From: Pseudofabraea citricarpa
Lineage: Eukaryota; Ascomycota; Leotiomycetes; Helotiales; Dermateaceae
DNA length: 64,000 nt
Reading direction: 5' to 3'
Assembly (NCBI GenBank): GCA_029641185.1
Contig: JAPWGK010000011.1
Coordinates: 744,001 to 808,000 of the forward strand
This document shows positions 1-11,959 of the stretch, one piece after another. The translations under genes and the position numbers were made by a program. Within the stretch, counting starts at the first letter, position 1. Every line of letters starts with the position of its first letter. The notes under the pieces are model-generated. The model was not told where the DNA came from. It saw nothing but the letters and a program-made list of their open reading frames with translations, and did no database searches.

Positions 1-1756
1 AGCGGAGGGAATTTCTGTTGACATCAAATATTCTGATCAAGATTACCTACATATGCCAGAGATGACAATCTCAGAGCAGAGTAGGAGCACGTGAAGGGGG
101 GATGTAGTAGAACGTTAAGAAAAGGGGGTTGGTGACTTGGTGTAGACTGGAGCACTTGTTGATTACCTGACCGCCACGATACAACCTGCTGGAATTGCAC
201 TTGACTTGTCACAACAAGAAGGCAAGCCTTTCAAAACCCGATACATATCTGCCTGAGTTCTGTATAGCAATCAGGGAATCTGGAGGTCACAATTCACAGC
301 AGACGCCAGGGGACCATTAGTCAGCTTTCGCTTCTCCCCCAAGACATCCTGGTAGAACTAACCATGGTAGAATTTCTCAGTCACGTCAGCCTCAATGGAC
401 TGCCATCACGCAAGATCATATCAGCATGGCCATTGACCCCCGCCGCACTCAGACTGATGTTATGCTCGAGTTGACGCAAGAGCAAGGACGCCCCGTGCAG
501 TTGTGAAGGAATCTACGGACCCGGAGCATCGCGTCCGTGTCAACAGCGACGTGTTCAGGGATAGGCAGAGGAGTTGCCATCGCCATTGCCAGCACCACCG
601 CGTCATTCGACCGCAGGGCGTCTCTGCTCTGCAGCTGCCCATGGAACCGGAAACCCTCATAGCGGTGATTGTAGTCATCATGGCAAGCTTGTTCTTTGCT
701 GCTGGTATGGCCGCATCCTCGCCGTGGGAAGGGGAGCTCATCTTGTGGCGAACGGAAGACGCCAAGTCGAAATGAGAACACCACTTCGACTGTGTTCTTT
801 GCATTACCAGATAACCAACGCTGGCATCATCCATCATCATGCCCACAAACACAACTCTGCTCAAGCTCAACGCCCTGCCATTTATGTTGAGGGAGGCCAC
901 GTGACTCGGCTTCGAGTCATTCGGAGTTGTGTTGTGTTGCCGCATCTTACTGCAGCTTGTCGACCACAAGTGATTACAACCAACGAAAATATCTACTGGC
1001 CCGCCCATGTGCGACTTCCAATTTGACGGTTCATTCGGATTACAAGTACGGACTTCATGAACCACTTGCAGTGATGGAACTTCATTTGGACTCGCCGTGC
1101 AAGCTGTTCTGACCGATTAATGTCGCTGCACCCATTACGTCGTCAAATGTCAGGTGGATGTGGGACTGCAACATCATCTACAGACAGAGCAATCCCAGCA
1201 CCAAAAGCAATCCAGTCATACAACCCAATTCCAGCATCTATAGTCGACGTATCGAGCAATCCGTAATTGTTCTTGGACACCATTGTTGAGAAAGTACTAA
1301 CTGTGGCATGGACATATGTTTGGAAGGCTTTATGTTTGCAGGCGTTATTGAAAATGGGTGGATTTCACAAACGTATTCATTCGCCTACTTGTGATTTCTC
1401 ACTTCTGCTGTACTGTCCGATATATCTGCCCCGGACTTGGGAGCCTGTACGGGTATTGGCAGAGCCCTGAGATTTGCCTTGGCGGCCTTGTTATGTTGTG
1501 CTTCTAGCCCATTAAGTTGAGCTGGATAGCCGGTGTAACTCGCTCCGTGTTCCAGTCATCACCGTCATCTTACTATGAGTCGATGAAGCGACCCACGCAC
1601 TCTACAACGAGAATTATTGCCGAATTTTATAAAGATCTGAGTTCCTTGCTACTGAAAACCCATCACCTGTCGAAACGTTCAGTTGAGCTATTGCCAACAT
1701 CAGGATCAAGTGGGCAACACCAAGACCTTCCAATTGACCAAGAGAACTGTCGCAAA
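1..1756. other. No supported gene
   Basis: Several overlapping open frames of 60-200 codons occur on both strands around 450-1110. None shows a recognisable domain, signal peptide or convincing exon structure. I see no RNA gene or repeat array here. Confidence 0.5.
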
Positions 1757-2038
1757 ATGCATTGGGTAAGAAGTTACTGCAGCTTGCCTCTGGTTTGTGC
1801 TATGATACTTTGGGTTGCTACAGTGCAATCGACTGCGGTGGCATCGGTAAATTCTTTGGCCTTAAACACCACTGAAAATCAAACATCAGTTAATGCCATG
1901 GAGCATCAAAGGGCCGGGGGTTGTGCAGGATGTCCTCTGTCTACCACAGGCGCAGCTACCAATCTGGTGTCCGCTCAGGGGACCATCGCAGCAGCTGTTG
2001 GAATCGCACTCGCCGTACAAGTGGTCAATCTCTCATAA
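1757..2038 (+). CDS. Possible small secreted, GPI-anchor-like protein
   Basis: This is a 93-codon frame starting at the ATG at 1757. The first ~29 residues look like a signal peptide: a hydrophobic stretch around LPLVCAMILWVA, then small residues. Two N-glycosylation sequons (NTT, NQT) follow, then a short Cys-containing segment (GGCAGC), and the last ~18 residues are hydrophobic, as in a GPI-attachment signal. The frame stays open upstream to 1517 (another 80 codons), so the start is a choice based on the signal peptide. No family is recognised. Because it is short and lacks supporting introns it could be fortuitous. Confidence 0.35.
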   Translation: MHWVRSYCSLPLVCAMILWVATVQSTAVASVNSLALNTTENQTSVNAMEHQRAGGCAGCPLSTTGAATNLVSAQGTIAAAVGIALAVQVVNLS

Positions 2039-3546
2039 TGGAGTATGACCATCTAGCCTAATGATATTTAACCCGGTATGTTTTCTTTCTTTACAACCTA
2101 ATGTAATTGAGCCTAGTTGAAGTGATCTCTGACGTGATGCTTTAGTTATGTCTCACTATGTTGCCAAGCTCGTTCTGTCGTGGTGGTTTTGGGATCATTT
2201 TGAAAACCTGCTCCATCACACACCATCAGTCGCAAGCACTCGATGTCTTGCGGGCAATTGCGAAGATATCCACAATTACAACATGTTTGGCAAGCTGCTA
2301 GTCAAAATGATGTCAATGAAGCCCGGTTGATCATCGCCAGTTTCCAACCCTAGTCTCTTTCCGGGTCAGAAGAAGTTCCATATCTCTAGCAAAGTGGGAT
2401 AAATTGCACTATTATTTAACGGCGTTTTTGGCGGCGCGTTGTCGCATTGTCGGGCACATGGCAGTTCAAGTGCAAAATCTTTTGACATTGCTCTTCTGGT
2501 CTCAACAATTCAGAAAGCCTTCTTCCTGCGCCACAGTAGCAATGTCAGGGACATTCGGTGTTAACTGCTTCAGTGAGGCTTAAATATGGGCATGGGTACC
2601 GATCAGGGGGCTGGCTAAGGGAGATATGGCATCGATCGGATTCCAGATTCAAATAAGATTGCGGGAAGATGGGCAGCGTAGACAGAACGGGTCTTACTCA
2701 GAAATTCTACCATAAACACGTCATTATACATACACTGTTGCAATCTCCACTGGGCTTTACCAAGATCATCTCTCGAGCGAGTTTACACGGAATTCTTGCG
2801 GCTTGGTGAGCAGTGGCTCGCGCATCATACTAGCATCTATACTTAGGGACAGCGAGATGGCTCTAATACTAACCTTGCGCAGCTCGCCATTGCTGGAGAC
2901 CCTCCTTGCAAATTTCAACCGCTATCTTCAACACTCCTTGACCAATCGCTTACGATGGCATAAGGAAATGGCTGGCGGGCAGCAAGGTTAGCAGGGGGAT
3001 TTCTGCCTCGAATGATCAAAGGCAAGAATGAAATTATTCTGCTTGCGGTTCTGCGTACAAGTTTGCGACGCGTGGACCCATATAAATTGGCTTCCCATCG
3101 CAAAGCAAGGCGACGAACGTTCCTCGCGAAACCTTAAAACAACTCAACTCCTTAGGCGAGCAGCGGGTTGTATGCCGCTATCCAATGTAACCTCAAGCTA
3201 TATCGGAAATCATGGGAGAATTAGGATTTCCATTCCTGAATATGCATGCGGTGAGAACGGCCTTTCAGGTACGACTTCCAGAGTCCAATCATCATCTCAG
3301 ATCTCTCAGGCAATCATTTCCGATGCTCAGCAGCAACGAGCGATCTAGCATTTAGCTGCTTCCACAAAGTAACAGCTTCGTGTTGGGTGTTATTGCGTGA
3401 GCCCATTCCTCAAGACATATTACGCCCTTCTTGCCCTATATCATGTCAGGCAATCTGCCTCCTGGAAACATTATCCCATCCAAGCACACTCTCACCCATC
3501 CGCTTGCTCAACCACGGTCCTCGGGCCCATTTCACTCGTTGCAATC
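2039..3546. other. Intergenic, no supported gene
   Basis: Only short overlapping frames without domains occur here. The distal part is probably the promoter and leader of the repeat-rich secreted protein that starts at 3547. Confidence 0.5.
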
Positions 3547-5804
3547 ATGTTTTCCAAAATCGCCTCCTCCGTACTTGCCGTCTCGGCCATCTTGAATGGT
3601 GCACAAGCATCACTATTCAATCGACAGGTCGAGTGTATTGGAGAACCAATCATTGTCCATGTCAGCACTGTCGTTGTCACTTATCCAGTGTACATCAACA
3701 CGTACATCACCGCCAATACTATTATCAACATCAATGGAGGAGTGACAATCAATATCAACAATGCGCCAACATACATCAACACAATTATCACGGCGACGAC
3801 AACATCAGTTGTGACCTCGGTGCTGACAGAAACTGCTACGGACACGGCCACAGTTACTACCACTGCCACCGCAACTCCGTAAGCAGTTCAACTCCATATT
3901 AATCCATTCAAGACTGATAAAGAACAGGACTGCAGCGCCCGAAGCTCCTTTCGTCATTGCCATCGTTGGGGCGGCGGCTGGCAAACGTCAAGCATCTACC
4001 CAAGGATATGTTGGGTTCAGTGGAAACACTGGTAACATCGTTTTCCTCAAGAGCCAGGCTGCCCTTTTTACTACATCTGGCGGCGAGCTATTCAGCCAGG
4101 ACAGTTTCATCGGTCTTACCAGCCCAGAGCTTGGCGATGGCTACGGACCATTCGAGCTATTCGGTCTCCGTCCATTCATCTCCACAACTTGGTTTGCTCA
4201 AGCTGGGGGAGCTGTTAGCTTCACCAATCCTGCCTTCGCTGGTGGAAGTGCTGAGTTTTGTTTGGACGCGAATGGAGATCTTTTCGATGAGTACACTACT
4301 ACAACTCCTTTCGCTTGCACCATTGTAACCTTGGTTGCTGAGACCCGTAAGTTTACCAAATTATGCTTTGCCTATTTGACTAATCATGAATAGCTGAATC
4401 TGATGTGAGCCCGGGGAGCACCTCGAGCAGCTCGGCCATAGTTGGTACTACTACTCTGCCAGACGGCGAAGTCTCTACTTTCACGTCTCCAGTACCAACG
4501 TCCACTGCTTCCAACAACCTCACCGAGACAGCCAGCGTTGGAACTACCACTCTGCCAGACGGTGAGATCACCACCTTCACGTCTCCAGTACCAACGTCCA
4601 CTGCTTCCAACAACCTCACTGAGACAGCCAGCGTTGGAACTACCACTCTGCCAGACGGTGAGATCACCACCTACACGTCTCCAGTAGTCCCTTCGACCAC
4701 TGCCTCCAACAACTTCACAGCCTCCGTTGGAACTACGACTCTACCAGACGGCGAGGTCTCCACTTTCACGACAGAAGGCCCAACCATTACTGCCACGAAC
4801 AACTTCACAGCCTCCGTTGGAACTACAACTCTAACAGACGGCGAAGTCTCTACGTTTACGTCAGAAGTTCCAACCATCACTGCCACCAACAACTTCACCG
4901 TCACGGCTACAGACTCAGTCTCGACTGTCACCCAGACTGATGGCTCCGTTACCACATTTACTGATCCTGGCTTCAATATTACCGCTACCGAGACGGCCAC
5001 TGAGACTACCACTGCAACAACCACTTCAGACAGCGGTCTGCCAACGTAAGATTTACTTGACTTTATTACCCATGATTTGACTGACATTATTTAGTGTCCC
5101 CGTCGCAACGCCTTTCGTAATCCAAATCGAGACGCAAACCCAGAAAGCCAAGAGAGCACTTCTGTTCTTGAAGTTCGTCGCCGGTATTGCCGAAACAACC
5201 GAGACTCGCTCTGATGCCTCGACATTCACGACGTTTGGTTACGAGCTCTTCAGCGGCGGTAGCAACGTCGGTCTATCTGACGTGGACATCACCACCGGAT
5301 ACGCCCCATTCAAACTCTTCAGCGGACCTGCCGATGTCTCGAAGAGCTTCTATGTCGCCGTCAGTGGAATATTCGAGTTCACGCCAACAAGCAACCTTGG
5401 AGTCGAACTCGGCATTACTGCGTCCTACTGTCTTTCTGATGATGGACGTGTTATCGCTAAGTACTCTTCTGCCAGCTCGCCTCCTTTCGTATGCGCTGAG
5501 GTTTCTATCACGATTTCTCTTGGTGAGTCTCTTTTCTATGCCTTGAATTAGGTGCCGGCCTTGCTAATCCCATGCCTCTGTAGATATCGAGTCTGGCCCA
5601 ACCACTACCTCGGCAACCACAACCTCAACCAGCTCATCCACCTCATCCACAGCAACGAATGTTTCAGACGACCTCAGTGTTCCCGACCCAACCCCCGCCG
5701 TTAAGCCCCGCTACGCATACAAGAAGAAGTCCGTTGTCGCCAGCGGCCAAGTCAAGAACCGCCGCGGTGGTGTCCTACGCAGTCCCTTCGCTCCTAAAGC
5801 CTAG
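3547..5804 (+). CDS. Secreted repeat-rich cell-surface protein with duplicated domain
   Basis: Five exons fit in phase: 3547-3878, 3928-4346, 4394-5045, 5095-5522 and 5584-5804, giving 683 residues. The start follows from a clear signal peptide (MFSKIASSVLAVSAILNGAQA). Next comes a Thr/Val/Ile/Asn-rich segment with INxNxG-like beta-prone patterns. Globular domain A is in exon 2, and exon 3 is a Ser/Thr-rich region with about five tandem copies of a ~30-residue unit beginning GTTTLPDGE and ending in NNLT or NNFT sequons. Domain B in exon 4 aligns with domain A; shared points are an APFVI/TPFVI start, a LFS..xxGL element, GY.PF.LF and a late Cys. The tail is basic. This suggests an extracellular wall protein or adhesin. 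The paired domains resemble uncharacterised fungal wall-protein domains (possibly the DUF7908 type), but I cannot confirm that. No GPI signal is visible at the C-terminus. Confidence 0.82.
4439..4910 (+). repeat. Tandem coding repeats, ~90-96 bp units
   Basis: Five direct copies encode GTTTLxDGE-S/T-TxT-- units in the secreted protein. The first two are nearly identical at the DNA level. Later copies diverge, lose a few residues and grade into a degenerate sixth unit. This is the pattern of recombination-prone repeats in fungal surface proteins. Confidence 0.85.
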
Positions 5805-6664
5805 ATGGATTGTTCTGATGCGACCTGACCTGACCTGACCTGGCAGGTGTCTGCTACGGCTATATGGCTTTCAACTTCTTCTTCGGGAACCCCTTTATTT
5901 TAATACATCTTTATCTTCTGCCTCTACTTCATGCTAAAGATTTCTTTTGGGGGATGGGAGGCTCTGGACTTGGCTTTGGCTCTGTCTTTCCCTTTTCACT
6001 CTTGTGTCGATAAGGTATGGATTGCTGTTTATATTTTTTCACGTCGGGATTGATGCGATGGGATGCGACGAGAAGAGGTTGTGATTTATGTCAATGTAGA
6101 AAGAATGGAGAATGAGAATGAGCATTTTCGGTTGTCGACTTTTCTTTCTCCTTTTCTCTTGTGACATTTCTTATTTCATCTGACCCAATTTACTGTAAGT
6201 AATTAATTCTCATAACTTTATTTCTTTGGAGGATAAGCTTGCAGTTACCTAACTGCAGGTATGTTGTGCTATTTCCTTGTCGGCTTTCTTTCATTTCCCT
6301 TCCTTCTTTCCTTGAGTTAAAAGCTATAGATAAGTTAGTCTTATTTCCCTCTTTTTCCTTTTCTCTACTATATTTGGTTTGTTATATCTTCCTAGAATAA
6401 GTCTGATTTAAATCAAATCGTCCTGCTAATCTAATTTCGTTGATGTATCTTAACAAGAGTTTCACGAATTGGCAGACGGATGAATTGCGGAGACTTTTGG
6501 CAGCCTCTATTTTTAGTCGCATTACCGTACACACGTCGTGTCTGAGCATGCTCCGTACTCATCATGGAACCTTTTGTCACCTGCACTCCTGATCACTCCT
6601 GAGGACCCTCAAATCTAACGAGAGACAAATAACTACCTAGTCTACGATATACGATCGATCTCTA
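5805..6664. other. Intergenic, pyrimidine-rich; short pentamer repeat
   Basis: Just after the stop codon, at 5822-5842, is a short run of GACCT pentamers (about four copies). The rest is T/C-rich sequence that probably holds the 3' UTR of the upstream gene and the promoter of the regulator at 6665. No gene is seen. Confidence 0.5.
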
Positions 6665-7950
6665 ATGATGCGACGCGGGCATACGAAGTCGAGAAAAGGC
6701 TGCAGCAACTGTAAGCGGCGTCGGGTAAAAGTAAGTCTCCCTTAACGAACGCTCCAAAACGAGCCACCTCAGCACATAGCTACTTACTTCCCTCACAAAA
6801 CAAACCCCCTTTTGGGCTGATGAGAAACGTATAGTGCGATGAGATCAAGCCCGAATGCAGAAGATGTGTCCGAACCCAGATCAGATGCAGTTTCCTCTCG
6901 CTGCCAGCCTCGACCATCCTCACGACTAATCCCGCATCTCGGACCAAGCTGCTGAGGCCTACAACCGGGTTACACTCTCACGTCCTCGATACAGCCAGCC
7001 TAGAGATCTTCCACCACTACATCACAACGGCTTGCTTGAGTCTCGCCACACCTCAAGCGCTGGCACTATGGAAGATGACGATCCCGCAGATGGGATTCTC
7101 GCACACGTTCCTGCTGCACGGCATCCTGGCCGTGTCAGCGCTGCACCTAGCATTCGTGCAATCCAGCCGCGCAGCCGAGATGCACAACTACGCAGCGCGG
7201 TCTGCACAGCTGGCGCTGTCGCCCTTCCGGCGCTTCGTCGCTGAGGAGAAGGACGAGAACATCAATGCCGTCTTCGCCTTCTCGGGCTTCGTCGTGCCGT
7301 ACGTCTTTGCGACATGTAGCAACACCAGCAGCAGCAGCAGCAACAGCGACGCATCATCATGCAAGATCCCACGTCTCGACGGCGGAGATCCGCACTGGTT
7401 CTTTGTTGTGCGAGGCCACGTCGCGCTGCTTGCGCGGAACTGGAAGGTCTTGCTCGCGGGGCCGTTTAATCCCCTGCTGGCCCAGAGCCCGGGCCAGTTC
7501 TCCTACCGCTCGAATCCTGACGATGGCTATCTGGCTCGCGTGCATGCCATCCTGGAGCGCAGCGAGGATCTGTCGGACGAGGAGGACGAGGAATTGCGCG
7601 TTTGCAGAGTCGCCCTCGATGAGCTGCGGCGCGTCTCGGCCCTACCGTATACGCCCTGCAAGACGCTGCCGTCTATCTCGTCCGTCTATCTCTGGGCCGG
7701 CACGGTGTCGGATGAGTATCTCCAGCTCGTGCACAGGCGCAAACCGCAGGCGTTGATCGTCCTCGCGAATTATTGCGTCTTGCTGAAGAAGAGCGACGCC
7801 CTGTGGTATCTGAGGGGTGTTGGCGAGGGCATGCTGTCTGCGATTGATGAGGAGCTGGACGATGTGTGGAAACCTTGGATTGAGTGGGCGGTCGAATATC
7901 CCCCCCCTCCTGATCAGCTTGATCTGTGTCTTCGTGCCATTGAGAATTGA
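6665..7950 (+). CDS. Zn(II)2Cys6 transcription factor (Upc2-like architecture)
   Basis: Two exons, 6665-6730 and 6835-7950, encode 393 residues. The intron splits the zinc cluster, as is common. The N-terminus reads KGCSNCKRRRVK, then CDEIKPECRRCVRTQIRCSF, giving the six cysteines of a binuclear zinc cluster with a strongly basic loop. The C-terminal part contains FLLHGILAVSALHLA and further helices typical of the fungal-specific activation region in sterol-uptake-control (Upc2)-like regulators. A serine run (near residue 180) separates two helical parts. Two ATGs lie in tandem at 6665 and 6668. It sits between the secreted repeat protein and the FAD oxidase; no target can be read from sequence. 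Confidence 0.9.
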
Positions 7951-9466
7951 AAATTGGAAGTTGGATATTTAGTGCTGCGGATTTTCGTCTTCTGGGACAG
8001 TTTTGATTCGGATTCATGTCTGGTTGTAAGGATATTGTGGACTGACATCGCATGCCGTGGACAAGTACCGTATGGTAATCTGTACGAGCATAGTTTGATA
8101 CCTGATCCGGGATTAATGAGACAAGAATAAGGTTGTGGCAGTAATTCGTCAATCATCTGAAAAGACAATTTAATATTCGGCTAGGCACCTAAACACCAGC
8201 AAGGTTGTGGATGCAAGTCGGCAATCGCGCGTGTGGCAGTTGACTTTCCAGTTTAAATTAAACCCAAGTTCCTCAGTCCTACAAAAGTCAAGCCATATGC
8301 CGTATTATAAAGCGACGGATACTATACTCTTCTGCTCCTAACCATCTATTCATCGGCAGTATGGGTGGACCTTCCTGAGATCTCCTCGGCCCGGGTTGAT
8401 ATTCGTGCCGCGAAAGTCTCCGAACAGGATGAGGATAAGCATGGGCACGATTACTGTATAATTAAGCTCGGTTCATGCAGTCATTAAGCTTAGCTTCAGA
8501 GAGTTGAGAAGACGATAAGCGAATCCAGCCACAACCTTTTTGCAGTCGATCTGAGCATGCTATTCTTTTTGTGTAAAGCTAAAAGTTGATGACTCTGCAG
8601 GGAGTTTACAGGAATGGTGCAGGTACTTGCCTTGGGATGCTCATTGAAAGTATTCTCAATTTTATTGTTAGGTAGATTCTACACAAAATTTGGTGTCTTT
8701 TACCAACGTGTTGGATTTTATCTTCTGCTAAATTCTGGATGGTTTAGCGAGGTAAGGCACAACTCCTGGAATGAATTCCTTATAGTATACCCGTGATTCG
8801 TGGGATTCGGTGTAAACAATAAGGAGCCAATACGGTAGATGCCTTTCTTAGAAAATAACTTGCTTATAAAACGACTTGCTTATAAACAAAGGATCCTTCG
8901 CTGCAGGGGTTCAGACTTCGACACGACGACCTATACGACGAACCGAGCTGTGGAGTTGAGATTCACTGGGCAGAGTAATACGTTGGGAGAGAGTGCGAGG
9001 GCAATCTCGCAAGATCTAGGTACTAGCCCAATTCAAAGGCCCCATTCAAAAAATATAAGCGACCAGAGAGTTCGAGGTTCATTGGATGCAGTAATACAAC
9101 CGAGAAATTGTGTATCGAGATTCCCAAGGCACTAAGTATCAGCAACATCCAAGAGCTTCAGTTAAGGTTTGCTTAGATGCCGTGGAAATAGAGAAATGAC
9201 GTTCTGGTGAGCTGGAATAGCTATAATGGTCAAAGCAATGGCTCGCACCGAATACTACCAATGCGTCTTCTATACGGCTCCTCATAGAGTATGTGAAATT
9301 GGACGAGGGGGCAAGAACAAGAGGAAGAGAAGGTGGACGAGGAGCAAAGCTCATTTAGAAGAGAGAAAAAAAATCTATAAAGTTCACTTCCATAGAAGTG
9401 AAAAAATATCTCATCACCCAGAGTGTTCTCTCTCTTCTTATTCTTCCTCCTCTGATTCTTCCAATC
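7951..9466. other. Intergenic, AT-rich in parts, no gene seen
   Basis: About 1.5 kb contains only short frames without domains. The last 100 bases before 9467 are pyrimidine-rich leader sequence for the FAD oxidase gene. Confidence 0.5.
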
Positions 9467-11086
9467 ATGCTGTCTTTATCCCTATATCCTCTACTCGCCG
9501 TCTTCTGTGATGTTATCACAGCACAGAGTACGCCAACGACTGCTTGCAACTCGCTCGCAGAAGCTTTCCCAGACCAAGTCAACTTCCCAGGAAACGTGGT
9601 CTACGAGGACGTGAACGAAGGTAAGTCCTGAAACTCAATCAAAACAACACGACCGCCTAGCTAATATCGAAAACGCAGATTTCTGGTCCGTCAGTGCAGC
9701 GTTAGGACCCGCATGTATCTTCACGCCCATCGACGCCAACGGTACATCAACGGCAGTTGGGATTTTCAAATCGCAAAATGTCCCGTTTGCCATCAAGGGC
9801 AACGGCGGGATGACGATTGATGGATTTGCCAATATCGACTCATCTGGTATCTTAATCGCTACTTCAAACCTGACCGTCTTGGAGCTGTCTGAAGACAAAT
9901 CCGTCGTTACCATTGGCGCTGGAAATGAGTGGGATGCCGTGTACAGATTCCTTCGGGACTATGACCTTACGACGCTCGGTGGCCGACTAGGTCTTGTCGG
10001 CGTGTCTGGATTCCTTCTCGGCGGTGGTATCACGTTCATGAGTTCTGAGTATGGTTGGGCATCAACACTCGTGGTCAAATACGAGGTATGCACACACATC
10101 CCAAATCCCATTTGAAATGACAGTCTAACACAGCAATGCAGTGTGTCCTCGCCGACGGCAGTATAGTCGAAGCCACAGCAGATAATGCCTATTCCGACCT
10201 ATTCTGGGCCTTGAAAGGAGGCGGAAACTCATTCGCGCTCGTGACCAAGTTCTACATGGAGACAGTCCCAAGCGCCGTCGTCTACGGCGGATATCCGTCA
10301 TACGGCACCACCCAGCGCCAGCAGTTCGTCGACACCATCTACTGGTACACGATAACGGGCGACAGCGACGTCAAAGCTGGTATCGAGCCGCAGATCATGT
10401 GGACGCCCGGCGCAGAACCTTCCTATCGATCGGCCGTTATGTACGACGGCGACGACGCCAACCCAAGCGTGCTGGCAAACTTCACAGGCGGGCTCCTCGT
10501 CCCTGCTGAAGAGACGCCTCTCATCCGCACGACTATGTATAACTATGCCAGAGCGTAGTATGAGGGATTCGACCTCACGCGAACCGAGCGAGCGCGTTTC
10601 TCGGTCATATCTGTTCGCGCCGATGTGCAGGCCATGGATATGGTTATCGATGATCTCTTCCCCGCTCTCGACGCTGAGCTGTCCGGTGCTGCGAACCTCA
10701 CCGTCAGCTTGGTGTTCATGCCGTTCCGCGAGAATTTCCTCACGGCGTCGCTGAGGAATGGCGGCAATCCCATGGGCTATGATGTGTCGGATGCGCCCTT
10801 CATCTGGTTGGTCCAGAGCTTCTCTTGGCCCAACCCCGAAGATGACGATGCTGTCGATGCGTTTATCGCTTCTTGGGTGCCGCAAATGGAACAGCGCCTT
10901 GCTGAGAAGGGCCTTTATGATCCCTTCAAGTTCATGCTCGATGCTGCCCAGGATCAGAAGGTCTTTGAGAATTACGGACCTGAGAATCTTAGCAAATTGC
11001 AGGCTATCAGGGATAAATATGATGCTGATATGGTCTTCACCAAGCTCATGCCGGGTGGTTGGAAAGTGGCTAATGCCAAGATCTAG
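9467..11086 (+). pseudogene. Secreted FAD-linked oxidase (PCMH/BBE type) with in-frame TAG
   Basis: Exons 9467-9620, 9679-10085 and 10142-11086 join in phase and would encode about 501 residues, but codon 10556-10558 is TAG. Both sides are otherwise in the same frame and belong to one protein. The product starts with a signal peptide (MLSLSLYPLLAVFCDVITAQ). The FAD-binding part follows, with PFAIKGNGG (where many relatives have a His that binds FAD covalently) and GGRLGLVGVSGFLLGGG, then VLADGS and FWALKGGGNSFALVTKF. The segment after the stop contains the substrate-domain end and continues to 11086. Such enzymes oxidise alcohols, sugars or pathway intermediates outside the cell or in the secretory route. 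The stop lies about two thirds along (near codon 326) and would remove the C-terminal substrate domain. No convincing intron removes it. It could be a genuine nonsense allele, a sequencing error or a readthrough codon. Confidence 0.8.
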
Positions 11087-11959
11087 TGTTGGGTAGGAGG
11101 GAAACACTGAAACAGTAATCGAGGCTTCATAGTTTGCAGAATCTTACAGATTCATTTAGTCCGTTGCAATAGAGTTCATTACTGGATCATGTTCTGCATA
11201 TTCTGTCTTCTTGTCTCCAATTGTGCATTATTGATCAGTTGAATTGTCTGATTCTGGGACACGCTCCAGGGTTGAAGTTTGCTAGAAATCTTAAAGGCAG
11301 TCCATTGTTGACGGTGCCTGTAAAAAGTAAATCTGAATAATTCCCTGCAAAGCTTGATTGTGATTGTTAACAGAAGAAACCTCCGAAGCCATTGACTGGA
11401 TAAACTAGTTCCAAGCTTTGCCACATGTCGCTTATGCTGATACCTTGCTCTCAGTTTATAGACCCGGGATTTCATGTTGTGAATTTGTGCATATCTGCAG
11501 CGAGTAGTATAGAATACTGCGATGCGAGTTCAAGCCTACCCCCTCATAATTGCATCAAAGACGTCTTGTATAACAATCCTTCAGCTCCTCATCAGTTTTA
11601 TCGCATCGAGCTCATCGGCTCAATACGCTAACCAATACGGAATACGCCCGACGGATCTTCAAAACTATTTGAGGGCATGGCCGGCTTTGCAGTGGGTCGG
11701 ATAGCTCGCAGGAAGAGATACGACGGTTGAGTGCATTGCATCGGAGACTTTTGATCTTTGGGTCGGGTAGATTTTACACCGGCACAGTAATGCAGACACG
11801 GTCCGAAAAATGCGAGTGGTCGTATTTAATACGACATATACTTAGTAAACACGATGCAAAAGTGAAACTGGCATTCTTTTGTGAGCAGATTAGCTATATA
11901 GGTCGTCGGTTCTCTGTCGTGAAGTTAGCCAAGGCGAGAATTCCAAGTTCATTTTCAAA
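11087..11959. other. Intergenic, no supported gene
   Basis: Short frames only. The last part is the probable promoter of the MDR oxidoreductase at 11960, with AT-rich stretches around 11820-11900. Confidence 0.5.

Noticed and set aside
460..1065. 201-codon minus-strand frame (and overlapping frames on both strands)
   Set aside because: Open frames on several phases at once, no domain, and biased composition (Trp/Met/Cys-rich stretches) suggest chance openness.
4380..5087. Long minus-strand frames over the secreted protein repeats
   Set aside because: They are antisense shadows produced by the repeat periodicity; the plus strand has signal peptide, introns and sequons.
10499..10558. Possible 60-base intron removing the in-frame TAG of the FAD oxidase
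   Set aside because: The donor would be GTCCCT, far from the GTAAGT/GTATGT donors used elsewhere here, and it would remove sequence that reads as normal protein. Kept only as an alternative to test.
10298..11107. 269-codon minus-strand frame opposite the FAD oxidase
   Set aside because: The plus strand matches a known oxidase family; the antisense frame has no recognisable domain.
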